From Daejeonella lutea (GTDB lineage: Bacteria; Bacteroidota; Bacteroidia; Sphingobacteriales; Sphingobacteriaceae): DNA of 64,000 nucleotides. Shown piece by piece: positions 17,642 to 26,680 of the stretch. How positions within the stretch are numbered: the stretch's first letter is position 1; the number at the start of each line of letters is the position of its first letter. The stretch covers positions 1,238,943 through 1,302,942 of the forward strand of contig NZ_FUYR01000001.1 in NCBI RefSeq assembly GCF_900168015.1, given 5' to 3'. The position numbers and the translations under genes were made by a program. Below the pieces are notes generated by a model that saw only the letters and a program-made list of their open reading frames with translations, had not been told where the DNA came from and did no database searches.

Positions 17642-18883
17642 CTACGCTGATCGCTTTGCGAAATGAGAATTCATAATATCTTCGATCAGCTCTACGGCAG
17701 ATTTGACACCATCCTCGCCTGCGAGTTTTGCAGCCAGTCGCTTGCTGTTTTGATACAGCCTCTCATCGCTGATTAACTCCTTTACCCCTTTTATAAACTT
17801 TTTCCCATTTAACTGTGAGAGCGGAACTGGTTTGACGGCTACCCCCTGCTTACAGGCCAGCTCACCCCAGAAAAACTGATCGCCGAAGGGATAGACAGGC
17901 GGACAAATAAACATCGGCTTGCCAGAGCGCAGGCATTCGGCCGTTGTGCCAATACCACCATGATGAATGATTGCCTTCATCCTCGGGAATAATGCATCGA
18001 AGTTGGCGGTGCTCAGCACCATCAGCTTTTCTGACTCTTCAACCTCCCACTCTGCCCAGCCTTTGATAACGATAAAGCGCTCGTCGATCTTCTCCATGCC
18101 ACGTAATAACATGTCACCCAATCCCTTTTCAACCGGCATACTCCCAAAGGTGATAAGCAATGGTGCTTTCCCGCGGCTGATAAATCGCTCCACTCGCGGC
18201 TCAATATATTCCTTCTTTGGCGGAAACCAGAAGCCGGTTAAATGCTGGTTCAGCGACCAATCATCAGGGCGGTCTAGAAAATGAGGGCTAATTCCATAAA
18301 TGCCGGGAATGTCACCGGAAGAACTGCCCACGTCTACCAGGCCATGCTCTACCCGGAACTGATCCAGAGGCTTTTTAAAAAAGCGAAACCTCAGTTCATT
18401 GAAACGAAAGCTCATTTTATTCAGGAATGAAGGTATTTTGAGTCCGCTCATGATAGGATTGAGAAACGCACTCGTCTCTTCCATGGCAGGCACAACAGCT
18501 GCCCGGATAGCCACACAGTCCAGCTGATCCAAAAACACGTCCGCCAAGGTTTTTGTCCTGTATATAATCACATCACTTGTCTTGGCCAGTTTATAGAATT
18601 CACTTAGTGAGGTTTTAATGATCGGGTAAACCACTTCATTCAAGTTTTTCTTGAGATTGTAGAGGTCCACTTTCATGATCTGCTGCCCTTGCTCTGAGTT
18701 TATCATAGTTTCAGAGTCGATTCCCACCGGATGAAAACTGATATTATAACCTTCAACCAGTTCACGGAAATTTTCAGCCGTGCATAAGGTTACCGTATAG
18801 CCCCGGTCGGCCAGTGCAGCTCCAAGTACTGCAAATGGCTGTACGTCGCCGCGGGTACCTAATGTGAATAATGTGACCTTCAT
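17642..18883 (-). CDS. Glycosyltransferase, UGT/MGT-like (GT1 family)
   Basis: 413 residues with the two-domain GT-B layout. The N-terminus MKVTLFTLGTRGDVQPFAVLGAAL is typical of Glycos_transf_28/UGT enzymes that glycosylate lipids or hydrophobic natural products. The C-terminal donor-binding half has IHHGGIGTTAECLRSGKPM and PFGDQFFWGELA. No signal peptide, so cytoplasmic. The acceptor may be a sterol-like lipid, carotenoid or small metabolite; context does not decide. Single gene. Confidence 0.9.
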   Translation of the reverse strand: MKVTLFTLGTRGDVQPFAVLGAALADRGYTVTLCTAENFRELVEGYNISFHPVGIDSETMINSEQGQQIMKVDLYNLKKNLNEVVYPIIKTSLSEFYKLAKTSDVIIYRTKTLADVFLDQLDCVAIRAAVVPAMEETSAFLNPIMSGLKIPSFLNKMSFRFNELRFRFFKKPLDQFRVEHGLVDVGSSSGDIPGIYGISPHFLDRPDDWSLNQHLTGFWFPPKKEYIEPRVERFISRGKAPLLITFGSMPVEKGLGDMLLRGMEKIDERFIVIKGWAEWEVEESEKLMVLSTANFDALFPRMKAIIHHGGIGTTAECLRSGKPMFICPPVYPFGDQFFWGELACKQGVAVKPVPLSQLNGKKFIKGVKELISDERLYQNSKRLAAKLAGEDGVKSAVELIEDIMNSHFAKRSA

Positions 18884-19131
18884 AGATTTAGATTATATTG
18901 GGATAACAGATTATGCGCCAAACTGTGAGGCATAAAAACAAAAAAAGAAATGATCCCCTCGATCACTCTTTATAAATGAACCATAAAGAATACCGGCCGC
19001 TCTCCACTGCTTCTATTGTTTACCCCGCGTCATAATGCTCCAGGAGGCACAAACCTGCATTCCATTTCTGAAAATCTTAGCTACTTTTGCGGCCGGGATG
19101 GCTGCGGTCAAACTGCTGGATTTTGTGAGAA

Positions 19132-19821
19132 ATGCCCTTTAAAATTATATCTTATTCACTGCGGGGCGACACCATTCAAAATTGGATTATTCGCTACACA
19201 TTCTTCCTGTTGGGAGTAATGCTTATCGCCTTCGGAACGGCCATAACCATTAAAATGAAGCATCTTGGGCTGGCCCCCTGGGACGTTATCAGCGTTGCTC
19301 TTTATCAGAAACTGGGTTTAAGCATCGGCACGTGGACCGTGCTGATGGGAATTTTTCTGATTATTCTGACGCTGATCATGCGTGGAAAACATATTAATAT
19401 CGGCACCTTTCTGAACACATTGTTGCTTGGCCCCATGCTTGATTTTTTCCTCTGGATAGACATATTACCAAATGCAGCATTCTCCTGGACCGATTATTTG
19501 TGGCTATGTGCTGCTATTGCAATTATGGGTACGGGAGGCGGCTTATACGTATCAGGTGGTATCGGTGCCGGGCCCAGGGATGGTTTTATGCTCACTATTT
19601 CAGATCATACTCACCATTCGGTAAGTAAGACCCGCATAATTGTTGAATCATTAGCTGTGGGTATTGGTTATATCCTCGGGGGACCGGTGTTCATCGTTAC
19701 CTTCCTCTATACCTTTATTCAAAGCCCAATTTTTCAGCTATCCTTAAAGGTATTCACCAGGTTTCAGCAAGGCCGATATCCAGGGGCCGGTGGCAAGATT
19801 ATTGGGGTTGAGAACAGCTAG
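19132..19821 (+). CDS. YczE/YitT-like integral membrane protein
   Basis: 229 residues with about five to six hydrophobic spans. The pattern LGLAPWDVISVALYQKLGLSIGTWTVLMG and the later GTGGGLYVSGGIGAGPRDGFML is that of the YczE family, where the glycine-rich GxGPRDG motif recurs. Function of the family is not established. A possible -7 element TACTTTTG lies at 19082-19089. It is followed by a patch of gene fragments. Confidence 0.82.
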   Translation: MPFKIISYSLRGDTIQNWIIRYTFFLLGVMLIAFGTAITIKMKHLGLAPWDVISVALYQKLGLSIGTWTVLMGIFLIILTLIMRGKHINIGTFLNTLLLGPMLDFFLWIDILPNAAFSWTDYLWLCAAIAIMGTGGGLYVSGGIGAGPRDGFMLTISDHTHHSVSKTRIIVESLAVGIGYILGGPVFIVTFLYTFIQSPIFQLSLKVFTRFQQGRYPGAGGKIIGVENS

Positions 19822-19894
19822 CGTGTGGAACGTTGTGCTGAAAGAAAATAAACTGTAAACCATACATGGCCTATTAGCCAAAAAAAGAAAAATT

Positions 19895-19996
19895 ATGGAA
19901 TCGTTAAAAGGAAAGATCGCATTGGTAACAGGGGCTGGAAAAGGTATCGGACGTGCAATAGCATTAGGCCTTGCCCATGAGGGTGCGAGCGTCGGG
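19895..19996 (+). pseudogene. 5' fragment of an SDR oxidoreductase gene
   Basis: MESLKGKIALVTGAGKGIGR plus AIALGLAHEGASVG is the N-terminal Rossmann segment of a short-chain dehydrogenase/reductase (NAD(P)-binding TGAGKGIG motif). Similarity stops at 19996 and the rest of the gene is absent; the next bases encode a thioredoxin-like sequence on the opposite strand. Only 34 of about 240 expected residues remain, so it is non-functional. Cause may be recombination or a join in the assembly. Confidence 0.8.
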
Positions 19997-20263
19997 TCCA
20001 TCGTGCTTCATCACGACTTGGCCCTTTCTGTTAATAATGAGAGTGGTCGGCAAGGTTCCGTTGTACATACTTTCAGGGAGGGTACTCGCCTGCTGATAAA
20101 CCTCAAACGGGTAGTTCTTCTTCTGCATAAACGCTACCGCTTTTGGCAGATCGGCATCGGCATCAACCATGGCAAAGATCACATCCTCTTTATTTTTCAG
20201 CTTGTTCTGTAAGGCCTGAATTGAGGGCTTCTCGGCGATGCAGAGCGGGCACCAGGTCGCCAC
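19997..20263 (-). pseudogene. Internal fragment of a thioredoxin-fold thiol-disulfide protein
   Basis: The minus strand encodes ATWCPLCIAEKPSIQAL, then VIFAMVDADADLPKA and GTLPTTLIINRKGQVVMKHDG. These are the CxxC active site, core and cis-Pro loop (LPTT) of a TlpA/ScsD-like reductase. The signal peptide and first strands are missing upstream of 20263, and the end is cut exactly where the SDR fragment begins (19996/19997). The residues past KHDG come from the antisense of the SDR fragment. Without an export signal it is probably inactive. Positions 20264-20350 hold further unidentified sequence that might be the 3' end of another plus-strand gene (ends HLIQLLKSA, stop at 20350). Confidence 0.75.
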
Positions 20264-20381
20264 TGCTTCCCGCTCCCACTAGTGCGAAAGATGGCGTTGG
20301 ATACTATTAATGAACAGATTCCTCATCTCATTCAATTACTTAAAAGCGCTTAGCCGAAGCTTAAACCCTTGGGAAGTGGTG

Positions 20382-21551
20382 TTATTTTGCCCTCTTAAAA
20401 AACACTCGTAAAAGGGTGTAGCCAATAACACCCGCACATACCGAGGCCAGCAGGATAGAAAACTTTGCTTCCGTTTGCAATTCAGCCTGGCTGTACGATA
20501 GCATAGCCATGAAAATAGACATCGTGAAACCAATACCCGCAATTACCCCAAGCGCAGCAATCTGAATCCACAGGGTATTTTTAGGAAGTGTACTCAAACC
20601 TGTTTTGACCGACACCCATGACATGATTACGATCCCAATGGGTTTACCAAGTAAAAGGCCAAAAATGATACCCAAGCCCATATTGCTGGTCAAACCATCT
20701 ACCATACCACTTTCAAACCGGATATTCGTGTTAGCAAGTGCAAAAAGTGGCATGATTATAAAATTAACAGGTCGGGTTAATGCATGCTCTAATTTTTCGA
20801 GTGGTGATTCCGTTTCGTCGGGTGTGGTGGGAATAGTAAGGGCCGTAAGTACTCCGGCAATGGTAGCATGGACGCCAGAATGGTGGATAAAATACCACAT
20901 GAATAATCCCGGAATGAGATAGAACCCGTAATTCATTACCTTCATTCGATTCATCACTAGCAATAAAGCAAAAACGGCACCTGCATAGGCCAGGTAATCC
21001 AGATGGATTTCTGAGGAATAGAATATTGCTATAACCAGAATCGCCCCCAGGTCGTCGACAATTGCCAGGGCTGTTAAGAAGATCTTCAGGGCCAGCGGTA
21101 CCCGGTCGCCCAGCAGCGATAAAATTGCAATTGCAAATGCAATATCGGTGGCCATTGGGATCCCCCATCCGCCGGAAGTTGGCGTATTGTTATTGAATAA
21201 ACCAAATATCAGTGCCGGCACAAGCATACCGCCAAGGGCAGCAAATACTGGAAGTGCTGCCTGCTTTGCAGTTGACAGCTCACCCTCAACGAGCTCTCTT
21301 TTAATCTCCAGACCCACAAGGAGGAAAAAGATCGCCATCAGACCGTCATTAATCCACAATAACACAGGATAACGCAGGGTCACATTCCCAAATTCACGCC
21401 CCAGTTCCATTGCTAACAGGTCCTCAAACCCTTTACCGGCACCAGTATTGGCAATGATCAAACTAATTACGACACACACCAACAGTATGATCCCACCCGC
21501 TGATTTTGAAGAAAAGAAATCCTTGAAAGGAGTTATATTAATTTTGACCAT
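20382..21551 (-). CDS. nhaA: Na+/H+ antiporter NhaA
   Basis: 389 residues from ATG at 21549-21551 (the frame extends two codons to a TTG). About 11-12 membrane spans. The NhaA core is clear: GGWGIPMATDIAFAIAILSLLG, and ALAIVDDLGAILVIA with the paired Asp residues that bind Na+ and H+. The length is the family norm (about 390). It exports Na+ in exchange for H+ at the inner membrane, supporting salt and alkaline tolerance. A second antiporter of a different family lies at the left window edge. Confidence 0.96.
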   Translation of the reverse strand: MVKINITPFKDFFSSKSAGGIILLVCVVISLIIANTGAGKGFEDLLAMELGREFGNVTLRYPVLLWINDGLMAIFFLLVGLEIKRELVEGELSTAKQAALPVFAALGGMLVPALIFGLFNNNTPTSGGWGIPMATDIAFAIAILSLLGDRVPLALKIFLTALAIVDDLGAILVIAIFYSSEIHLDYLAYAGAVFALLLVMNRMKVMNYGFYLIPGLFMWYFIHHSGVHATIAGVLTALTIPTTPDETESPLEKLEHALTRPVNFIIMPLFALANTNIRFESGMVDGLTSNMGLGIIFGLLLGKPIGIVIMSWVSVKTGLSTLPKNTLWIQIAALGVIAGIGFTMSIFMAMLSYSQAELQTEAKFSILLASVCAGVIGYTLLRVFFKRAK

Positions 21552-21599
21552 ATACAAAATTAGAAACAGCGAAAATACAAATTTCGAACTGACAGCGTT

Positions 21600-21723
21600 T
21601 CCATTTTACCTTTCACCCCTCCAGTACTGTTGGTTATTGTAAAATTTCCTGAACCAACTGTACAATCTCCGGCAATCCCGATTGTGCCTGCTTGGGAAAA
21701 CGTCCTGTTGCCGCCTGTACCGT
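21600..21723 (-). pseudogene. Possible remnant of a repeat-rich surface protein
   Basis: The minus-strand frame after a stop reads GNRTFSQAGTIGIAGDCTVG followed by GSGNFTITNSTGG. This Gly/Thr/Ser-rich pattern resembles the beta-repeat modules of Bacteroidota adhesin-like proteins. It has no start codon and ends in a stop a few residues later. The rest of the 393-bp gap between nhaA and the kinase gene shows no other gene. Weak evidence; chance translation is possible. Confidence 0.3.
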
Positions 21724-21944
21724 ATCAAGCTTTCGCAGCCCTCGACCGGGTTCGCAGAATGCAAAAAAGTTCTGGCCCTAACTTTTATAAACAGCTTAGA
21801 TGTAACTGCCGATTGTTAATAAGCCATTGCTTGTTTCTGCAACTCATATTTGTGTGGTAATCCTCTGCAACTTAGCAGTATCCACCGCCCAGGCACTTTT
21901 CGAAGTAAAGCTCCGAACATGGATTATGAATCGAAATTATTATT

Positions 21945-23153
21945 CTACACCATCCCGAGTGGCTGGGGTAATTCAACAATAAACTTAGCACCTTCTTTAT
22001 CGGATTTAATGTTAAGTATACCTCCCAGGCCATTAATGAGATGTTTTACGAGTGCAAGGCCAAAGCCATATCCTGGTTCACCGTTTGTACCCTTGGTACT
22101 GGCTGACGTACCAGTAAGTATATCATCAATCTGAGCTTGCGTCAATCCAGCTCCGGTGTCACTTATTATGATCTTGAGAGTGCTCCTGGCACCCGTAATT
22201 AAGGCAAGGCTTGCTCCCACCTTACCATGCATCGGTGTAAACTTTATTGCGTTAGAAATAAGGTTACCAATAATCTGCAGCAATTTATTCTTAGAAAATG
22301 GTATATCTGCTGTTGCAGGGCTAATGCTTACAGTGAATGAAACACCTTTAGCCGTGGCTTGAGGAAGATAAAGTTTTTCCAGTTTCTCTTTTAAGATCAT
22401 CAGGTTTAACTCATCTCCTTTAATTTTAATTTTCGGCTGTTTCTTTTCCGAACTTAAAATTTCATCTGCCAGTTCCAGAATGGATTTACCGCTTTTATAA
22501 ATGAGATTGATAAATTGTAAAACCTCATCCATCTTATTTTCTTTGCCCTGCTCACTTATAATTTGGGCAAGACCGATTATCCCTCCTATAGGTCCCCGGA
22601 TGTCATGTACTACTTTATTCTTAGTGTCAGTAGCCTCCCTGACCTGGTTTCTGAGAGAGTCAATAATCTTAAAAGTATTAAGCCTGTTTATGATCTCATC
22701 AGCTATTATTTCGAGTAATTCGGCTTTTTCGGGGTCCAATATCTTTGGACTTCTGTCCATAACACATAAAGCACCTAAATTGTGCCCATTCGACTTCAGC
22801 GGTATCCCATAATAATATCTCAGCTGCAAGTGATTGGTTACATAGAATTTGTTTTTGAAACGCTCATCTTCGTTAAGGTTAACTATCTCAAAATGCTTGT
22901 CCTTAGAGATGGTATACTGGCACACGGACTCCTCACGGGGCATCTGATCTACATCCAAACCATGACTCGAAATTGTCCATTGGGTATAAGAATCAATCAG
23001 GTTTACAAGGGATATTTCCGTGCCAGCAACGCTTGCAGCTAATTTCGCAAGGTCGTTAAACTGATCATTAAAGTTGGAGTAATCGAGATTGAAATCCGAC
23101 AGATCTAAAATTCGTTGCAATTCATTTGCCGGAATTGGATTTAAGTTATTCAT
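21945..23153 (-). CDS. GAF-domain sensor histidine kinase
   Basis: 402 residues from ATG at 23151-23153; the frame extends nine codons further, but MNNLNPIPANELQRI fits the family better. GAF domain at about 30-165 (typical EISLVNLIDSYTQW, VCQYTI and YYGIPLKS). His-containing dimerisation segment with His183 in VVHDIRGPIGGIIGLA. HATPase domain at about 285-400 with N-box NLISNAIKFTP and G-box DTGAGL. No membrane span, so cytoplasmic. It is divergent from the PAS-AraC gene, and the two likely share a regulatory region. Confidence 0.92.
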   Translation of the reverse strand: MNNLNPIPANELQRILDLSDFNLDYSNFNDQFNDLAKLAASVAGTEISLVNLIDSYTQWTISSHGLDVDQMPREESVCQYTISKDKHFEIVNLNEDERFKNKFYVTNHLQLRYYYGIPLKSNGHNLGALCVMDRSPKILDPEKAELLEIIADEIINRLNTFKIIDSLRNQVREATDTKNKVVHDIRGPIGGIIGLAQIISEQGKENKMDEVLQFINLIYKSGKSILELADEILSSEKKQPKIKIKGDELNLMILKEKLEKLYLPQATAKGVSFTVSISPATADIPFSKNKLLQIIGNLISNAIKFTPMHGKVGASLALITGARSTLKIIISDTGAGLTQAQIDDILTGTSASTKGTNGEPGYGFGLALVKHLINGLGGILNIKSDKEGAKFIVELPQPLGMV

Positions 23154-23207
23154 AATGATCAGATATGGTAAATTGTGCAAATAAATAGTCGGCCAAGCTA
23201 AATAAAT

Positions 23208-23243
23208 AAATTAGGCAAGAAGAAGCACAGAACTGCCTAATTT
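23208..23243. promoter_or_regulatory. Perfect inverted repeat between divergent signalling genes
   Basis: AAATTAGGCA (23208-23217) and TGCCTAATTT (23234-23243) form 10-bp perfect arms with a 16-nt spacer. The site is centred in the gap between the GAF kinase (starts 23153, minus) and the PAS-AraC gene (plus). It could be an operator for the AraC-type regulator or a hairpin; no T-run follows. Confidence 0.45.
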
Positions 23244-23328
23244 GTTCGCAAACTTGACATAATCCGGTACGACTTAATCAAGTAAAAACAATTTAGATCA
23301 AATTTGTATTGCAGGTGTGATTAGTTCA

Positions 23329-24201
23329 ATGGTTTGTAACTTCCGATCACACGATTCTCCAAAAATGGTAAAAGTAAACTCTGATATGGTTTTTGATTTG
23401 GAATTCTTCTTTGAGATATCACCGGATTTGCTGTGTATTTACGGATTTGACGGATATTTCAAAAAAATTAACCCGGCGGTGTCTAAAACATTGGGTTACG
23501 ATAACACTGAATTGTTCTCAAGCCAGGTAAGCTCATTTGTGCACCCTGAAGACCTGCTTTTAAGCAATCATAAGATGGAGACACTTATCGACGGGCACTC
23601 GCTGTTAAATTTCGAAAACCGTTATCTTCATAAAGATGGTTCGGTGGTCTGGCTCTCCTGGACATCTGTACCCATTAAGAAGGACGAGGTGATTTTTGGC
23701 ATTGCTAAAGACATTACCTATAAGAAACAACTCGAAGAATATGATCGGATATCTTCAGTTTTGGGTATGATTAATGACGATCATCACAAGCGATTTAAAA
23801 AAATCGTTAAAAACGATATCCCCAAAAATCTAAGCATAAACGGAATAGGGAATATTAAACGTGTAAAAGACGAACCAACATACTCTGATCAATTTTGGCT
23901 AAACCAGTTTGAAGCTGCAGTTCGCAAACACGCCGGAAAAATAGATCTGAACCTGGAATTAATAAGTGGTGAACTCGCTTTGAGCCAGCGACAGCTGTTC
24001 CGCCGGGTTAACCTGATACTGGGCATTACGCCCAACAAATTAGTTAGGGTCATCCGTTTGCAACTTGCCTGGGAAGCTATTGCTTCCGGGAAATACCGTA
24101 CCATTAAAGAGATCGCCAACATTGCTGGTTATAGTTCCAGGACTCACTTCAGTAAGCTTTTCCGCGAGGTTTATGGCATTAATGTTTCGGACTTACTTTA
24201 G
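23329..24201 (+). CDS. PAS-domain AraC-family transcriptional regulator
   Basis: About 290 residues. The start is uncertain: GTG 23317, ATG 23329 and ATG 23365 are in frame; all lie before the PAS domain. PAS fold at about 20-130 (FDLEFFFEISPDLLCIYGFD and ENRYLHKDGSVVWLSW, plus the PAC-like FGIAKDITYKK). C-terminal AraC HTH pair at about 200-290 with LSQRQLFRRVNLILGITPNKL and the second helix set IKEIANIAGYSSRTHFSKLFRE. Joining PAS directly to an AraC domain lets a small ligand or redox signal act on DNA binding. Neighbours are a kinase and a receiver, so this is a signalling cluster. Confidence 0.88.
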   Translation: MVCNFRSHDSPKMVKVNSDMVFDLEFFFEISPDLLCIYGFDGYFKKINPAVSKTLGYDNTELFSSQVSSFVHPEDLLLSNHKMETLIDGHSLLNFENRYLHKDGSVVWLSWTSVPIKKDEVIFGIAKDITYKKQLEEYDRISSVLGMINDDHHKRFKKIVKNDIPKNLSINGIGNIKRVKDEPTYSDQFWLNQFEAAVRKHAGKIDLNLELISGELALSQRQLFRRVNLILGITPNKLVRVIRLQLAWEAIASGKYRTIKEIANIAGYSSRTHFSKLFREVYGINVSDLL

Positions 24202-24242
24202 GCATTAAAACCCAAGAAATAGCAGGACTGGAAATTAAAAAC

Positions 24243-24605
24243 ATGGGGAAGAGGATACTTATAATTGACGACGACGAGGATATCCTTACGATCTTAAATT
24301 TTATTTTTCAAGAAGACGGTTTTGATACTATAGTGTTTAACGGAGGCATCACCGTCGAGCAAATAAAAAATCTGAATCCGGATCTGATCATTCTTGACAT
24401 CAGGATTGCCGGGTACGAGAAGTCCGGCCCGGAGATCTGTGTGGAAATAAAAAAACAGCAAGATTTAACTAACATCCCGGTACTACTGCTTTCTGCGGAG
24501 CTCAATATAGCTTCACTTGCTGATAAATGCGGAGCTGACGGATACATCCCAAAACCCTTCAATATTGACAAGCTGGTTTCAAGAGTGAAAGAATTTATAT
24601 TTTAG
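24243..24605 (+). CDS. Stand-alone response regulator receiver domain
   Basis: 120 residues; CheY-like only. Acidic residues Asp9-Asp11, phospho-acceptor Asp52 in DLIILDIRI, Ser84 (LLLS) and Lys104 (IPKPF) are present. It is 41 bp after the PAS-AraC gene and 16 bp before the YciF-like gene, so the three probably form one operon. It is similar in shape to the lone receiver at 13765. Confidence 0.92.
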   Translation: MGKRILIIDDDEDILTILNFIFQEDGFDTIVFNGGITVEQIKNLNPDLIILDIRIAGYEKSGPEICVEIKKQQDLTNIPVLLLSAELNIASLADKCGADGYIPKPFNIDKLVSRVKEFIF

Positions 24606-24621
24606 GTGAATATTTGCGGCC

Positions 24622-25149
24622 ATGAGTAATAAACCGGAAAAATCCAGTTCATGGGAAAAGATTAATTTAGGATCAGAAAGACTTAAATTCTTTTTCGTTA
24701 GACATTTAGATCGCATTTATGGTGCTAAACAGCACCTGGTAGCAAGGCTGCCCAGCCTTCAGGAAGAGGCTGAATTTTCTGATCTGAAACAGGCTATCTC
24801 CGAAACAGTGGCAGATGTGGAAAAACAGATAGCCAGAATGGAGGTCATTTACACCTTGTTAGACGCTGAAGTATCAAAGGGGAGCATACATGGTCTGACA
24901 GGCCTGGTCGATGATGCATTCGAAGCTATTAATGAGCAAAATGGAGAACCCGAACTCCGTGACCTTAGTATCATCTTTTACCTGCAAAATATAGAAAGTC
25001 TTGAAATGGCTTCCTTCCAAATTCTGCAAATGGCAGCTATCAAATTAAAAAACAAACAGGTAAGCCAATTGCTTAAAGAGAATTATGATGAAGCAAAGGC
25101 TGACCGGACTTTGTTATTATTAATCTCGTCAAAATATATCACCACGTGA
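24622..25149 (+). CDS. Ferritin-like DUF892 (YciF-type) protein
   Basis: 175 residues, nearly all helical. The YciF/YciE pattern is visible: FFVRHLDRIYGAKQHLVARL, then a helix with SETVADVEKQIARMEVIYTLL, a GSIHGL turn, and a last helix pair with QNIESLEMASFQIL. DUF892 proteins adopt a ferritin-like four-helix fold and are linked to stress responses; activity is not established. Some metal-ligand Glu/His positions are less clear here than in canonical members. Third gene of the PAS-AraC/receiver operon. Confidence 0.8.
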   Translation: MSNKPEKSSSWEKINLGSERLKFFFVRHLDRIYGAKQHLVARLPSLQEEAEFSDLKQAISETVADVEKQIARMEVIYTLLDAEVSKGSIHGLTGLVDDAFEAINEQNGEPELRDLSIIFYLQNIESLEMASFQILQMAAIKLKNKQVSQLLKENYDEAKADRTLLLLISSKYITT

Positions 25150-25215
25150 ACTCAGGTTAAGCTTCCTGAAGATTAAAATCCCATACCTGGGTCGCCCTTC
25201 ATGGCGCTGGGCTGT

Positions 25216-25380
25216 TTATTCTGGGATTTGGCCTCTGAATTCCGTTTTGTTCAATGAAAGCCCTCCCTCAGCTGCAGCCTTGTCTTTGAGCATCTGGAAA
25301 GAAAAATAGCAAAGCCGCGAATAATACTTCGTGAAAATTTGATCAAATGACTCAGTAGCCTGTTTAGATTTTATTTCCAT
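25216..25380 (-). pseudogene. Truncated 5' fragment of an ECF sigma factor gene
   Basis: The minus-strand 54-codon ORF begins MEIKSKQATESFDQIFTKYY and continues SRLCYFSFQMLKDKAAAE, which is the start of sigma region 2 in Bacteroidota ECF sigma factors (usually followed by a DAVQEAF-like stretch). After AAAE the similarity ends and unrelated codons run to a stop. Regions 2.3 to 4 are missing, so the fragment cannot be a sigma factor. It sits between the YciF-like gene and the kinase gene. Confidence 0.7.
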
Positions 25381-25441
25381 GGGGTCAAATTCAATTCAAT
25401 ATAGTAAAAGTTCTTCCTATTCTTATCGAAAAGTAAACTGT

Positions 25442-26680
25442 TTAGAAAAACACCTTAAATACGTGCATTTTATCAGCGTAGTGGTATTTCACCTCCCAAC
25501 CATTTGCCAGGCAAATCTGCTTAACTATCGACAGGCCCAATCCATTCCCCTTATTGCTATCGGTACCCTTACCAAAGCGGGCAAATAGTTGTCCCTCAGG
25601 AAAAGTAAGGGCTTCGCCACCATTTTCGAAAGTCATAGCTGCGTCGGTCAGTGAGATTTTTACCTGTGTTCCCTGACCAGCATGGGCCACGATGTTTGAG
25701 AGCAGGTTCGAGATCAGAACTTCCAGGAGAAACAGGCTCGAATAAACCTCTTTGTAAGTTATTTGCCGTTCCAGCTGCAGTCCCTTAAACGAAAACAGGT
25801 CTTCCGCACGGTCAATCTGCTCATTCAGAAGCGCACTCAGATCAACCTTTTTCTTGTCCGGAAAGTCGTTGTTCTCCAGCTTGGCCAGTAACAGCAAACT
25901 TTTATTGACTTTACTAAGCCTGCTTGTTGCTTCCTTGGCGTTCACCACGTAGCCCGCAATTTCTGGCTGCAGCTCAAACTGACTGATCGACTCCAGTCCC
26001 GACTGAATAATGCTTAGGGGCGTCTGTATTTCATGCGATGCATTGGCAGTGAACTCTTTTAATGCGATGTATTCAGCACGGGCTTTTTCTGCCAGCTCAA
26101 TCAGCACCGTATTCATCTCTTCAAACTCATGGATATTTGAACGGTCGAGTGTCAGCTGCTCAGTGGACGAGACGGAATACGATTTCAGTCGCTGGAGGTT
26201 GGTTAAAAATGGCTGCCAGATCTTACGGTTGACAAAATAGTTCATCACAGAACCGCAGATAATTAGGAGCAGCGCCATAATGATAAAAATGTAGATAATG
26301 GCTTTTGAATATCCATCGATGCCGATATGGCTTGTCATCACACGGATCCGGTATTCCTGGCCTTTAATGATATAATTATCGGTCAGGTAATAATATCCTT
26401 CTGTTTTCTGCTGCAGCTGATCGAAAATCAGTGTGTCTCTGAAGATCCTGGGCTGGTCCAACATCGGACTGTCATCGCTGATAATCTGAATCATCGGGGA
26501 ATTTACCGGCCTACCTGCTTCAATCTCGTGCACAATCGCCGCAGCCTGCATTTCCAGCTGCTCCTCAATCTCTACCGAAACCTCCCGCTGCAGGAGGAAC
26601 AAGAGCATAATGCCCGTGATGACGATGATAATGATACTGAGCCAGAATTGATTCAGGCTGGTTTTTGTTAGCAGCTTCAT
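25442..26680 (-). CDS. Membrane sensor histidine kinase of an OmpR-type pair
   Basis: 412 residues. Two spans (about 10-30 and 127-149) enclose a periplasmic sensor loop of about 95 residues. HisKA with His216 in FTANASHEIQTPLSII; HATPase with LISNLLSNIVAHAGQG and GNGLGLSIVKQI. The start overlaps the end of the response regulator gene by 4 bp (ATGA), so translation is coupled. The pair is downstream of a PAP2 phosphatase and a TonB receptor gene on the same strand, suggesting an envelope stimulus. Confidence 0.94.
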   Translation of the reverse strand: MKLLTKTSLNQFWLSIIIIVITGIMLLFLLQREVSVEIEEQLEMQAAAIVHEIEAGRPVNSPMIQIISDDSPMLDQPRIFRDTLIFDQLQQKTEGYYYLTDNYIIKGQEYRIRVMTSHIGIDGYSKAIIYIFIIMALLLIICGSVMNYFVNRKIWQPFLTNLQRLKSYSVSSTEQLTLDRSNIHEFEEMNTVLIELAEKARAEYIALKEFTANASHEIQTPLSIIQSGLESISQFELQPEIAGYVVNAKEATSRLSKVNKSLLLLAKLENNDFPDKKKVDLSALLNEQIDRAEDLFSFKGLQLERQITYKEVYSSLFLLEVLISNLLSNIVAHAGQGTQVKISLTDAAMTFENGGEALTFPEGQLFARFGKGTDSNKGNGLGLSIVKQICLANGWEVKYHYADKMHVFKVFF

